In this document: in pieces, positions 16,193 through 24,568 of the stretch
How positions within the stretch are numbered: position 1 is the first letter of the stretch
Layout of the letters: each line of letters opens with the position of its first letter
DNA from: Streptomyces qaidamensis
GTDB lineage: Bacteria; Actinomycetota; Actinomycetes; Streptomycetales; Streptomycetaceae
Direction: 5' to 3'
Assembly (NCBI RefSeq): GCF_001611795.1
Contig: NZ_CP015098.1
Span: forward strand, 8,432,001-8,496,000
DNA: 64,000 nucleotides
The notes under the pieces: model-generated
What the model saw: the letters and a program-made list of their open reading frames with translations, nothing else
Database searches by the model: none
Told to the model about the DNA's origin: nothing
Position numbers and translations under genes: made by a program

Positions 16193-17169
16193 GGACCGTG
16201 CCTCCCCTCGTCCGAGTCGTGCCCGTCGCTCCAGGCCGGTCCGTCGATTTCCGGACGGCTCTCGCGCCGCTCCTCGGACGTCCGTGTCGGGACTCCCCGC
16301 ACCTCTGTCCGCGTGTCCCAGGTCCCCGTGTTCGCCAGCGTACGAGCCAGCCCGACGCTTCCCGCTCCCATGAGGACCACGCCGATCAGCTCCGGCACCA
16401 CGCGCGCTCCCAGTGCGATCCGCTCCCCGAACAGCACCCACCCCAGTGTCACACTCGTCAGGGCGTCACCGAGGGTAAGGGCTGGCTGGGAGGCGGCCAG
16501 TGTCCCGGCCCGCAAAGCGCCCTGCAACAACAGGAAGGCGACGACTCCGGCGGCGACTGTGGCATACGCGGGCCAGGCGGCGAGCAGAGCGCCCACTCCG
16601 TGCCGGAGGCGGTCGGTCGTCTCCTTGAGCAGCGCGGCGGTGGCGGCGAAGCACACGGCTGACGCGAGCCCCAGCAGCGCCGCGCGAGATGCGCCCCGGA
16701 GCGGGCGGGCGGCCACCGTCAGGCCGAGCACGACACCCAGCACTCCCACGGCGGCCGGGAGCCACCGCTCCGGATAGGCCGTGGACCGGCCGGCCGCCGG
16801 GGCGGCGGCCGTCAGGAACAGGGCCAACCCGGCGGCGAGAGCGACGAACGCCAGACACGTCCCGGTGTCCGGACGCCGTCGGAAGATCACGCTGCCGACT
16901 ACCAGCGTGAACAGGAGCTCGGCCGCCATCAGCGGCTGGACGAGGGCAAGACTGCCCAGGCGCAGAGCGGCGGCCTGCAGAACGGTGGTCAGCGCGAGCA
17001 GGACGGCGCCCGCCACCCAGTAGGGTTGCCGCAGCGCCTGTCCGAGCCACCGCAGGGCCTCCCGCGCCCCGGTCGCGCCCTCTGTCCCGTCCGCCGCGGC
17101 CCGCCGCTGCAGCACCGAGGCCGAGGCGTTGCACAGCGCCGCGAGCAGGGCGAGGACCACGGTGAGCAC
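16189..17169 (-). CDS. EamA/DMT-family membrane transporter
   Basis: About 326 residues with nine or ten hydrophobic helices and an internal duplication, as in EamA drug/metabolite transporters and related NIPA-like DMT proteins. The block SQPALTLGDALTSVTLGWVL is typical of the conserved helix 8-9 region. It probably exports a small metabolite at the cytoplasmic membrane. GTG 17169 lies 13 nt downstream of the SDR stop; no clear ribosome site, so reinitiation after the SDR is likely. Its stop overlaps the deacetylase start. Confidence 0.83.
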   Translation of the reverse strand: MLTVVLALLAALCNASASVLQRRAAADGTEGATGAREALRWLGQALRQPYWVAGAVLLALTTVLQAAALRLGSLALVQPLMAAELLFTLVVGSVIFRRRPDTGTCLAFVALAAGLALFLTAAAPAAGRSTAYPERWLPAAVGVLGVVLGLTVAARPLRGASRAALLGLASAVCFAATAALLKETTDRLRHGVGALLAAWPAYATVAAGVVAFLLLQGALRAGTLAASQPALTLGDALTSVTLGWVLFGERIALGARVVPELIGVVLMGAGSVGLARTLANTGTWDTRTEVRGVPTRTSEERRESRPEIDGPAWSDGHDSDEGRHGP

Positions 17170-17182
17170 GCCGTACAGCCGT

Positions 17183-18025
17183 TCAGCCGAAGACGGAGGC
17201 GAGACGTCTGAACACGGCCGGTGCGGCGCCGTGCACGCGCGCCGGCAGACGAAGCCAGCCGGGAACGTAGATCTCGTCCTTGCCTCGGCTGACCGCGGTC
17301 CATACGGCGTCCGCCACCCGTTCGGGGGGTACCGGCCTGGGTCTGGACCGCGGGTAGGCGGCTCCGCGCCGCTCGAAGAAGGGGGTGTCGACCACGCCCG
17401 GTACCACATGGCTGAGTCCCACGCCGGTGCCGCGCAACTCGTACCGCAAGGCGTCGCCGAAGGTGTTCACCGCCGCCTTGGCCGCCGAGTACACGGCCTC
17501 GCCCCGCACCCCCACCACCCCCGCGACGGATCCGATGAGTACGATCCGCCCACGGCCCTGCTCCACCATATGGGGCACCACCTGCTGCACCAGACGCAGC
17601 GTGGCGAGGAGATCCGTTTCGATGACCTCCGTGAGCGCAGACGGGGGCATGTTCACGAAGTCGCCGGCCCAGCCGACACCGGCACCGGCCACCAGCAGGT
17701 CGACGCTCCCCGACTGATCGAGGGCGAACCGGGTCAGCCGCTGTTCGATGCCGGGCACGTTGAGATCTGCCGGGAAGTGCGAGGCCCTGGTCCGGACGGC
17801 CACGTCCCTCAGGCGTGCTGTGTCCCGTCCGTTGAGGACGAGCCGCCAGCCCTCGGCGGACAGGCGATGCGCCACGGCCGCGCCGATGCCGGAGGAGGCG
17901 CCGGTCACGACTGCCGTGGGTGGCCGTCCGCTTCCGCCGGAAAGCTTCTGTGACGGGCACGGCCCCGGCCCTCGCATCGGTGTGGACACGGTGTTCGCGG
18001 CGTCGCCGCGGGGCGCGTGAGACAT
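17183..18025 (-). CDS. Short-chain dehydrogenase/reductase
   Basis: 280 residues. Cofactor motif TGASSGIG near residue 36, catalytic Ser in IVLIGSVAG and YxxxK as YSAAK; the usual NNAG is changed to AGAG (LLVAGAGVG). Resembles SDRs of the DltE/YqjQ-type, acting on unknown alcohols or ketones. ATG 18025 has AGAGG at the right distance. First gene of a three-gene operon with an EamA exporter and a polysaccharide deacetylase, suggesting an envelope modification role. An upstream in-frame extension to 18133 is open but has atypical sequence. Confidence 0.87.
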   Translation of the reverse strand: MSHAPRGDAANTVSTPMRGPGPCPSQKLSGGSGRPPTAVVTGASSGIGAAVAHRLSAEGWRLVLNGRDTARLRDVAVRTRASHFPADLNVPGIEQRLTRFALDQSGSVDLLVAGAGVGWAGDFVNMPPSALTEVIETDLLATLRLVQQVVPHMVEQGRGRIVLIGSVAGVVGVRGEAVYSAAKAAVNTFGDALRYELRGTGVGLSHVVPGVVDTPFFERRGAAYPRSRPRPVPPERVADAVWTAVSRGKDEIYVPGWLRLPARVHGAAPAVFRRLASVFG

Positions 18026-18478
18026 GTCTGCACCTCTGCCATGTGTGGGGCGGGGGCCGTTGTACGGGCATGCCCGGTCCTTCGGGTGAAGAAGGCGAGC
18101 CCGTAGTATCCCGCGCCTTATGTCGCGAAACATGGGAATGTCTTTTTCGTCGAGGGCGAGGAGAGGGCGTATGCCGTTCGTGGATACACCACCTTCGCTG
18201 CGGCGCCCGACTCAGTCGCCGCAGCGTCGCGCCTGCGGATGCCCGCCTGACCTGCGACTGCCGCCGTGCCATTCGCCGGCTGCCCTGCGGCAACGCTCTG
18301 CCTCGGCGGCGAGGGCGTGGACGGTCCGATGCCGTTTGTGGCCGCGCGCACCGGCTACCCGCGGAGGCGGCCTTGCTCGGCGGTCATGACATGGTCGGCC
18401 TGGAGAAGGCGCCGCGGTCGCCTCCGGCCATGGCACCCACTGGCCTGTTCGGCGACTCGTGGCAGAGGGGGATGGACG
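18026..18478. other. Intergenic region between divergent SDR operon and SPW-like gene
   Basis: About 450 bp with no convincing gene; short frames here have poor codon bias. It must hold the divergent promoters for the genes starting at 18025 and 18479. A locally A/T-richer stretch near 18110-18150 (CATGGGAATGTCTTTTTCG) is the best promoter-like zone. No clear operator seen. Confidence 0.5.
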
Positions 18479-18922
18479 ATGCGGGACCATTCCGTCGGCT
18501 CCGACGTGCACGCTCGGCGTGTTTCCCGGGCGGAGAGCGCCGACATCCTGAGGGCCTTCCTCATCAGCGTCGTGCTCCTGCTGGTAGCGGTGTGGCTTTT
18601 CCTGGCCGGTTGGGTGCTCGACTACCCGCCCGGGGACCCGACGAGCGACGCCCGTCTGAACGAGATCTTCGTCTGCGTGCTCGTCTTCCTGACGGCGGCA
18701 ACCCGTCTGGTCAGAACCCCCGGCATCCCATCCGACCTGCTCATCGCCGCAGTCGGCGCATGGCTGGTAGGGGCACCGTTCGCACTGGGCTATGGGGACA
18801 CTTCGATGACCGATGCCGCGCGCTTCAACGACGTCACCTCAGGGGGCTTGATCGTTCTGCTGGCCATCGTTTCCCTGGCCGCACTACCCGTCGCCCGCAC
18901 CCGCACGTCCCCGGCTGCCTGA
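18479..18922 (+). CDS. SPW-like small membrane protein
   Basis: 147 residues from ATG 18479, with AGAGGGGG 7 nt upstream. Four hydrophobic helices. The C-terminal block AWLVGAPFALGYGD followed by ARFNDVTSGGLIVLLAIVSL is a degenerate SPW repeat (GAPF in place of SPW). The N-terminal half has a helix followed by a short acidic/proline loop. Probably a paralogue of the SPW protein at 14273. Role unknown. Confidence 0.72.
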   Translation: MRDHSVGSDVHARRVSRAESADILRAFLISVVLLLVAVWLFLAGWVLDYPPGDPTSDARLNEIFVCVLVFLTAATRLVRTPGIPSDLLIAAVGAWLVGAPFALGYGDTSMTDAARFNDVTSGGLIVLLAIVSLAALPVARTRTSPAA

Positions 18923-19081
18923 ACCGCCCTCAGCCGCACAACGCGTCGGCGTTGCCCGAGTCCGCGGTACGTGACCTGCACGGGCCCGCATGGCCTGGGT
19001 GTCATCACCAGCGCCGCGCGGTTCCACCGGTCGGCACTGCACGGCGTGATTCGTTCCGGCGAGGAGGGATAGTCGGCACGC

Positions 19082-19672
19082 ATGAAAGTGATGAGAGTGA
19101 CTTCTCGCCTCTGCGGCGGGCGCCTGTGGCAGCGGCTCGCCCTGGCCCTGTGCGTGCCGCTGACCGCTGTGTCGCTGCTCGTGGGTTGTGGTCGTGACAA
19201 TCCGCTGAACGAACCCGTTGAGCGGTTCGGGATGGTGGAGGTTCCCTACGATCGGGCCATCCGGCTGTCCGTGGCCGAGGTGCCCGCCGGTGAACTGGCC
19301 GCCTTGGAGCTCAGGGGACCTGAGTCGGACTCACCCGTGTGGGAGAGCCGGGTCATGGGCAAGGACGAACAGCTTCACACCGTGCGGCTGGGCGCCACCC
19401 GTGGTGAGGTGCTGGGGACGAGTTCCTCCCCTGCCCTCACGGACGCAGAACGGCAGGCGTTGTCCCAGCGCTTGGACAGAGCGCGGATCCTTCCGGACGA
19501 AGCGGCTCGGGAGGCGGCCGACCACGGTGAGACCGTCACCGCCGTCCGTCTGGAAGAGCGCGACGGCGTGCCGGTGTGGAGGGTGAGCGTCCTCGGAGTG
19601 GCCGACGACGAGGCGACGGTCCACGTCGTCGACGCCACGACGGGAAAGGTCGTCGAACGCCTGCCTGCCTGA
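19082..19672 (+). CDS. Lipoprotein with PepSY-like domains
   Basis: 196 residues. Signal peptide with basic start, hydrophobic core and lipobox LLVGC near residue 38, so it should be lipidated on the outer face of the membrane. The rest contains two PepSY-like units: VPYDRAIRLSVAEV...PVWESRVMG, and DEAAREAADHGETVTAVRLEE...VWRVSVLG ending in VHVVDATTGKVVERL. PepSY domains typically inhibit peptidases or assist secretion. GAGGAGGG lies 13 nt before ATG 19082; the ATG at 19091 is an alternative. It ends 17 nt from the convergent membrane gene at 19690. Confidence 0.82.
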   Translation: MKVMRVTSRLCGGRLWQRLALALCVPLTAVSLLVGCGRDNPLNEPVERFGMVEVPYDRAIRLSVAEVPAGELAALELRGPESDSPVWESRVMGKDEQLHTVRLGATRGEVLGTSSSPALTDAERQALSQRLDRARILPDEAAREAADHGETVTAVRLEERDGVPVWRVSVLGVADDEATVHVVDATTGKVVERLPA

Positions 19673-19689
19673 CGGTTGCCGGTGCGGAC

Positions 19690-20256
19690 CTACGGTGCCG
19701 AGGAGCGTCGGGCCGCCCACCATGTCAGCACGACTCCTGCGACGACGGATCCGCCAAGGCCCACTGCGAGGTCGACCAGGGTGTCGGTGTATCCGACCGG
19801 GATGCCGGCGTGGAAGACCTGGGTGGCAAGCCCCTCGTACAACTCCCACAGCACAGCGACGGTGGCCCCCACAGCGGCCGTGACCACAGGACCAGCGGCT
19901 CGACGCAGTGTCCGGTCTCCCGGGGCCGGCAACAGCCGCCAGCGGGACAGCAGCAGGTGGAGAGCGACGGCCACTACGCCGGGCGTCACCGAGTGCACGA
20001 GCGTGTCGTACCAGTCGGCCACCCGGTACCAGCGGCCTACCGCCGACCAGGTCGCCCAGGTCAGCACGGCACACACCAGGAGGTCGACGAGGGCCGGGAG
20101 CCGGGTGATCCGCGGCACCATGAGGGCCAGGAAGAGCAGGGTCAGCATCACGGCCCCGTCACGGGAGCCGAGGGCCAGGACCACGGCGCTGCTGAGCACC
20201 GACAGACGGACCACGTCGGCGGTGAGGCGCAGCGGGCGAGGCTCGGCGGCCGGCAT
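19690..20256 (-). CDS. YjdF/DUF2238-like multi-pass membrane protein
   Basis: 188 residues from ATG 20256 (GGGAGGG 12 nt upstream). Five to six transmembrane segments. Shares DTLVHSVTPG, WELYEGLA and VGYTDTLVDLAVG with the paralogue at 14815-15402, including the membrane-embedded Asp/His/Glu residues. The frame is open further upstream to 20514, but that part is Arg/Pro-rich and lacks coding bias. Function unknown. A 19-bp tandem repeat lies 112 nt upstream of its start. Confidence 0.78.
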   Translation of the reverse strand: MPAAEPRPLRLTADVVRLSVLSSAVVLALGSRDGAVMLTLLFLALMVPRITRLPALVDLLVCAVLTWATWSAVGRWYRVADWYDTLVHSVTPGVVAVALHLLLSRWRLLPAPGDRTLRRAAGPVVTAAVGATVAVLWELYEGLATQVFHAGIPVGYTDTLVDLAVGLGGSVVAGVVLTWWAARRSSAP

Positions 20257-20367
20257 CTGCAACGGGTTCCCTCCCGGCCGGGCGCCAACACGTCGCACAC
20301 GCTTCCTCAAACCCCGTGCCCCCGCTGCCGGGGCTGTCCGGGGCTTGGTCCACAGCCCTTCCGGAAA

Positions 20368-20405
20368 GTGGAACGAACGAGCAGCGGTGGAACGAACGAG
20401 CAGCG
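20368..20405. repeat. Perfect 19-bp tandem repeat (two copies)
   Basis: The unit GTGGAACGAACGAGCAGCG occurs twice back to back at 20368-20386 and 20387-20405 with no mismatch. Each unit holds a GAACGAAC direct repeat. It lies between the divergently read 20256 start and the AI-2E gene stop, so it could be a regulator binding site for the membrane gene at 19690 or a slipped duplication. Confidence 0.8.
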
Positions 20406-20519
20406 ACTGATCACGGAGCCCTTGCCCACCTGGAGCCTCCCTCTGCCAGTGTGAGATGGGAGCCGGACGCCGGCAGTAGCGCGGCGCGTGGGTCGGATGC
20501 TCGTCGGCGGACACCCCCC

Positions 20520-21617
20520 CTAGTCCGCGGCCGGCTTTGCGGAGGGCCCCGTTTCAGCGGGCCCTTCGGGCTGTGAGAATCGCTCATGGAGTTCCTGCAC
20601 GACGCCGAATGCCGCGGCGGTCACCGGCACCGCGAGGAGCACACCGATGATCCCGGCCACGGCCCCGCCCGCGGTGAGCGCCAGCAGGATCACTGCCGGG
20701 TGAATGCGCACGGTCCGGCTCTGGACCATCGGCTGGAAGATGTTCCCTTCGAGTACCTGAACCACGAGCACCACCCCGAGCACCCACAGCGCAATGGCGA
20801 GCCCACGGTCGGCGAGGGCCACCAGCACGGCCGCGGTCCCGGAGGTGAGTGCGCCGAGGTAGGGGACATAGGCACCGATGAAGACGATGGCGCCGAGCCC
20901 GAAGGCCCCCGGCACGCGCAGGACCAGCAGGCCGGCGGTGATGCAGACCGCGTCGATGAGGGCCACCACGGTGGTGCCCAGCATGAACCCCTCGACGCCC
21001 TGGAACGCCCGCCGGGCCATCGCCTCGACGATGTCGGCGCTGCTTCGCGGGACGAGCGAGCGAAGGGCGCCGACGACGCGGTCGGAGTCGCGCAGGAAGA
21101 AGAAGACCAGCAGCAGGGCGAGCACCGTCATACCGATTACCTGAGCGGCGGCTCCGACCCCGGCCACGATGCTGGACGCGGCTGTCCCGCCGAACCTGCC
21201 CAGCAGGTCGAGGGCGTCATCGGCGAGATCCTCGAGGGAGGTGCCCGACGCACCGAACTGATCGGCCAGCTGCCGCACCGCCCTCCGCACTGACAGGACG
21301 ATCTGGCCCCAGGTGTCGACCAGTGCGGCCGTGGCTACATACACGGCGCCGCCGACCACGGCGAGGACAGCGGCGCAGGTGAGACCGGCGGCGACGGACC
21401 GATTGGCCTTCACCTTCACTACCAGCGACCGGTGCACGGGGCGGAGCAGCGCGGTGCCGAGCAGGGCCAGCAGTGCGGGAACGAGGGCCAGTCGGAGCGC
21501 CACGAACACCTGGATCGTGACATAGGCGACACCTGCGACCAAGAGGATCACGGTGCACCAGGCGGCAAGCCGACGAACGGGTTCTGGCAGCAGTTGCACG
21601 CGCCCCAGCGTACGCAT
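20520..21617 (-). CDS. AI-2E family (PerM/YtvI-type) membrane transporter
   Basis: 365 residues with seven or eight transmembrane helices. The C-terminal block NIFQPMVQSRTVRIHPAVIL and GAVAGIIGVLLAVPVTAA is diagnostic of the family. Members export signalling molecules, peptides or Na+/Li+ ions; the substrate here is unknown. ATG 21617 opens directly on a plausible cytoplasmic N-terminus. Its promoter lies in the 270-bp gap shared with the divergent PAP2 gene. Confidence 0.88.
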   Translation of the reverse strand: MRTLGRVQLLPEPVRRLAAWCTVILLVAGVAYVTIQVFVALRLALVPALLALLGTALLRPVHRSLVVKVKANRSVAAGLTCAAVLAVVGGAVYVATAALVDTWGQIVLSVRRAVRQLADQFGASGTSLEDLADDALDLLGRFGGTAASSIVAGVGAAAQVIGMTVLALLLVFFFLRDSDRVVGALRSLVPRSSADIVEAMARRAFQGVEGFMLGTTVVALIDAVCITAGLLVLRVPGAFGLGAIVFIGAYVPYLGALTSGTAAVLVALADRGLAIALWVLGVVLVVQVLEGNIFQPMVQSRTVRIHPAVILLALTAGGAVAGIIGVLLAVPVTAAAFGVVQELHERFSQPEGPAETGPSAKPAAD

Positions 21618-21888
21618 CGACCACCCCGGCCCGACCGAGCCCCGCCCAGGAAGGGCGGCGTGATCGACCGACCTGCGGGCGTCCCCACAGCGGACCGACC
21701 GGCACGTGGACCGGGACGGTTTCGGGAGAGCACGGTGGTTTCCTCGGCATCAGTGAGAAGAAGGGCTGCGTCCCGTCGATGTTTCCCTGCCGGCTCTGAG
21801 TGGCACCTCGACGTCGTCACCCGTCCGACCCGATCCGGGAGGGCGCGTGAGGACTCGGGTACGTCGGTCGCGAGGCGGGAGGACAGCG

Positions 21889-23385
21889 ATGCCTGACGGG
21901 CGAACGATGACGCGTCCCACCACCGGGGCGGCGCTGCTGCTGTTGCTGGCGACGATGGGGTTCGTGCTGCTGTTGTTCCTGGTGCGCGGCGAGTGGGGGC
22001 CTTTGCGACAGACGGACGAGGCGGTGGCCGACGGACTCAACGACGCCGTTGCCGATCACGGCGTGGTGGTGAAGGCGCTGCAGGTAGTCACCGATCTGGG
22101 AGGCAGCCCGGCACTTGCCTGGGTGACCAGCGTCGGCGTCGTGTGGCTGTTGCTGCGGCGTCAGGTACGTGCCGCCCTGTACGTGGCGGTAGCCGCAGTG
22201 GGCGCCTGGATCTTGATCTCAGTGGTCAAGGCGTTGGTGGGCCGGCTGCGGCCGGTTGTCGACGAGCCCCTGGTCGCATCCTCCGGCCTGAGCTTTCCCA
22301 GTGGGCACGCTCTGAGTTCCCTGGTGTCCTACGGTGTTCTGCTGCTGGTGTTCCTCCCTGCGATGAACCGGACGGCGCGCCGGTTCGCCACCGTCGTGGC
22401 GGTCATGGTCGTCGTCCTGGTCGGGGTCACCCGCATGGCCCTAGGGGTGCACTACCTCAGTGACGTCGTCGCGGGCTGGCTGCTGGGTGCCGTCTGGCTG
22501 GCGGTGACCGCTGTCGCCTTCCGGCACTGGCCGCATGACCGCCTGCTCGGGCACCCGCTGCCGAGGGGCGCTCAGGGCGGTGGGATGGAGCGCTCCCGCG
22601 TGCCGTCCGGACTTCCGGTTCTCGGCTCGGCAGCCGGACTGCGCCCGGTACCCGAACGCCACCATCCCGTGCTGCCGCGTCCGCTTGTCGCTGCGGCCGA
22701 ACTGGGAGTGGTCTGGCTGCTGACCCTCGGCACCCTCTATGGGCTGGGACTCCTGGCGAAGGACGCGGGTCCGGGCTCGGGCCCGGCGAGCTGGGACCGG
22801 TCCGTGGTGCACGACTTGGCGGGTGCGCGCGAGGCGCGGCTGGACGATATCGCCACGGGCCTGCAGATCCTCGGCGGCACGCTGGGAATCACCGCCGCGG
22901 TGGCGGTGGTCGGTCCGCTCGCCGTGGCCGTCACCCGGAGTTGGCGGCCGGTCGCACTGCTCGGCCTGGCCTTGGTGGGTCAGGTGACCTTGTTCCTCGT
23001 CACCGTGGCTCTGGTAGCACGTGACCGCCCGGATGTACCGCACCTCAGCAGCGATCTGCCGCCCACCGCGAGCTTCCCCTCCGGTCACGTCACGGCGACG
23101 TTGGCCCTCACCGCCTGCACGGCGATCATCGTTTTCAGGGCGACCCGCCACACGGGGTGGCGCGCCACATCCGTGGTCCTAGCCGCAGTGATCACGACCG
23201 CAGTCGCCCTCGAGCGGCTGTACGCGGGCGCCCACTACCCCAGTGACGTCCTGGCCTCGCTGGTCCTGGCCGGGCCCTGGACCGCGGCCTGCTGGTGGAT
23301 CACTCGTCCTGTACCCCAGGCCAGGGCTGCGGAACAGGCCACCACAAATCCGGCGGGACAACGGCGAACCGACCCCCGACAGTAA
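21889..23385 (+). CDS. Double PAP2-family phosphatase (two tandem catalytic domains)
   Basis: 498 residues containing two complete PAP2 units. Unit 1 (about 15-225) has KALVGRLRP, FPSGHALS and GVTRMALGVHYLSDV. Unit 2 (about 275-480) has VARDRPD, FPSGHVTAT and ALERLYAGAHYPSDV. Each holds the three phosphatase motifs with the active-site His and Arg, and six membrane helices are predicted per unit. PAP2 enzymes dephosphorylate undecaprenyl diphosphate or phosphatidic acid at the membrane outer face. GGGAGG is 7 nt before ATG 21889. Motif 1 of unit 2 is shortened (RDRPD without the usual upstream Lys), so the domains may not be equally active. Confidence 0.9.
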   Translation: MPDGRTMTRPTTGAALLLLLATMGFVLLLFLVRGEWGPLRQTDEAVADGLNDAVADHGVVVKALQVVTDLGGSPALAWVTSVGVVWLLLRRQVRAALYVAVAAVGAWILISVVKALVGRLRPVVDEPLVASSGLSFPSGHALSSLVSYGVLLLVFLPAMNRTARRFATVVAVMVVVLVGVTRMALGVHYLSDVVAGWLLGAVWLAVTAVAFRHWPHDRLLGHPLPRGAQGGGMERSRVPSGLPVLGSAAGLRPVPERHHPVLPRPLVAAAELGVVWLLTLGTLYGLGLLAKDAGPGSGPASWDRSVVHDLAGAREARLDDIATGLQILGGTLGITAAVAVVGPLAVAVTRSWRPVALLGLALVGQVTLFLVTVALVARDRPDVPHLSSDLPPTASFPSGHVTATLALTACTAIIVFRATRHTGWRATSVVLAAVITTAVALERLYAGAHYPSDVLASLVLAGPWTAACWWITRPVPQARAAEQATTNPAGQRRTDPRQ

Positions 23386-23615
23386 GGTCCGGCGGAAGCG
23401 ACCACAGCGTGCACACGGGTCCTCCCGCGCGGTAAACCCGGCCGGTTCGGTTCGTCGCCTGTACCCCGGACGACATGGTTGCCCAGGCCGCCGACGACAA
23501 GGCTCAGGCGGAAGAGCCGCTGCCGCGGCCCTCGCCGACGCGGCCCAGGCCGAGGGCGTCAGCCCCGATGGCCTCCCGGCTCACCCGCCTCGCTGCCGGT
23601 GGCGCTTTCGGTGCG

Positions 23616-24176
23616 TTACGGGGCGTTGCCCATCTCTGCGGCGAAGACCACGGGGTCGCTGTCGAACCCTCGGACCATCTCGTGGAACTGCCACGCTCCG
23701 GAGGTGTCCCGGGTGAACTCCGCGACGGTCACGGCGGTGGATCCGGCGACCCGCGCGAAGTCGTCCTTCAAAAGCTCCCTGTACCCCTCGACAACGAGCA
23801 CTCCGGCGTTCGTCATGTCGCCGAATGTCTTGGGGCCGCTGTCCTGGTGGATCGCCACGCCCACGACCACCCGTGCGAAGGAGGAAGCGAGGCGATCGAG
23901 CTCCAGGGTCATCACCTCGACGTAGCCGAGGCCCTGACCGGTCTGGCTGTGCCGGCTCATGTTGATGGTGCCGTCCGGTGAGCGGCTGTCGAAGTGGACG
24001 ACGTAGACAGGTCGCCCGTGGGGAGCATCCGTCGAGTACGTCGTGGCGATGATGTCGAGATGGTGAGGTGGCTGGTCCCAGGGACTCGGGTCCCACTTGA
24101 GCCGTACCTCGACCTTCCCCACTCCCTGGCTGTTGTTGCCCACCCGATTGTTGCCTCTCCCGTGTCGAGCCACCAC
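23616..24176 (-). CDS. TerD-family-like protein
   Basis: About 186 residues. The segment KVEVRLKWDPSPWDQPPHHL, then VVHFDSRSPDGTINMSRHSQ, TGQGLGYVEVMTLELDRL and VVVGVAIHQ has the TerD beta-sandwich layout: a DL start, then an SPDG...TG.G calcium-binding loop. The TerD acidic ligands are partly replaced by His/Ser (SRHSQTGQG instead of GDNRTG), so calcium binding is doubtful. TerD proteins act in tellurite, oxidative and phage stress responses. GTG 24176 is the first start; no good ribosome site. Stands alone, not in a ter cluster. Confidence 0.7.
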   Translation of the reverse strand: MVARHGRGNNRVGNNSQGVGKVEVRLKWDPSPWDQPPHHLDIIATTYSTDAPHGRPVYVVHFDSRSPDGTINMSRHSQTGQGLGYVEVMTLELDRLASSFARVVVGVAIHQDSGPKTFGDMTNAGVLVVEGYRELLKDDFARVAGSTAVTVAEFTRDTSGAWQFHEMVRGFDSDPVVFAAEMGNAP

Positions 24177-24568
24177 GGAGTGTCCCCCGCAAGGTCAAGT
24201 ATGGCTCTTGGCGGACCTGTTGCACCTTGTGCGGCAGACTCCTCGGGCGGAACAGCAGTTCTGGCCTGTGATCTTTACCCAGGCTTGACACGGCAGCCCC
24301 CCGGGCGCGGCCACCTGGAACCAGCTTCAGCGCGATCTTCCCCAAGTACGCCCCAGGCTGCAGCCATTGTTCCCCCTGGCGATCGGCGTGATGCTGCGCG
24401 ACCTGCCACCCCCTTTCCTGAGTGGCGTCGTGCAGGAGGAGTCTCTTACGAGAGTCTGACGCGACCGCCGTTCCGCGTCGTCACGCTGTTCCCTTCGGCA
24501 ACGCTGTTGCCGTCCGCGGTCGCGGATCCAGGGCGCACAGACGGCGCACACCCATCGAGGAACGGGAC
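24177..24568. other. Intergenic region between TerD-like and beta-propeller genes
   Basis: About 390 bp without a supportable gene. It holds divergent promoters for 24176 and 24569. A TTGACA hexamer occurs at 24286-24291 on the + strand but has no -10 partner at 16-18 nt. Nothing else recognised. Confidence 0.5.

Noticed and set aside
18120..18389. Short ORF in the gap before the SPW-like gene
   Set aside because: Arg/Pro/Ser-rich with no third-position bias, ribosome site or domain.
21855..21860. GGGTAC before the PAP2 gene as a sigma-B -10
   Set aside because: No GNNT at 14-16 nt upstream.
23400..23615. Ala-rich plus-strand frame after the PAP2 gene
   Set aside because: No start with a ribosome site and it runs antisense into the TerD-like gene; composition is consistent with non-coding high-GC DNA.
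24286..24291. TTGACA as a -35 for the beta-propeller gene
   Set aside because: No -10 hexamer at 16-18 nt and about 280 nt from the start codon.
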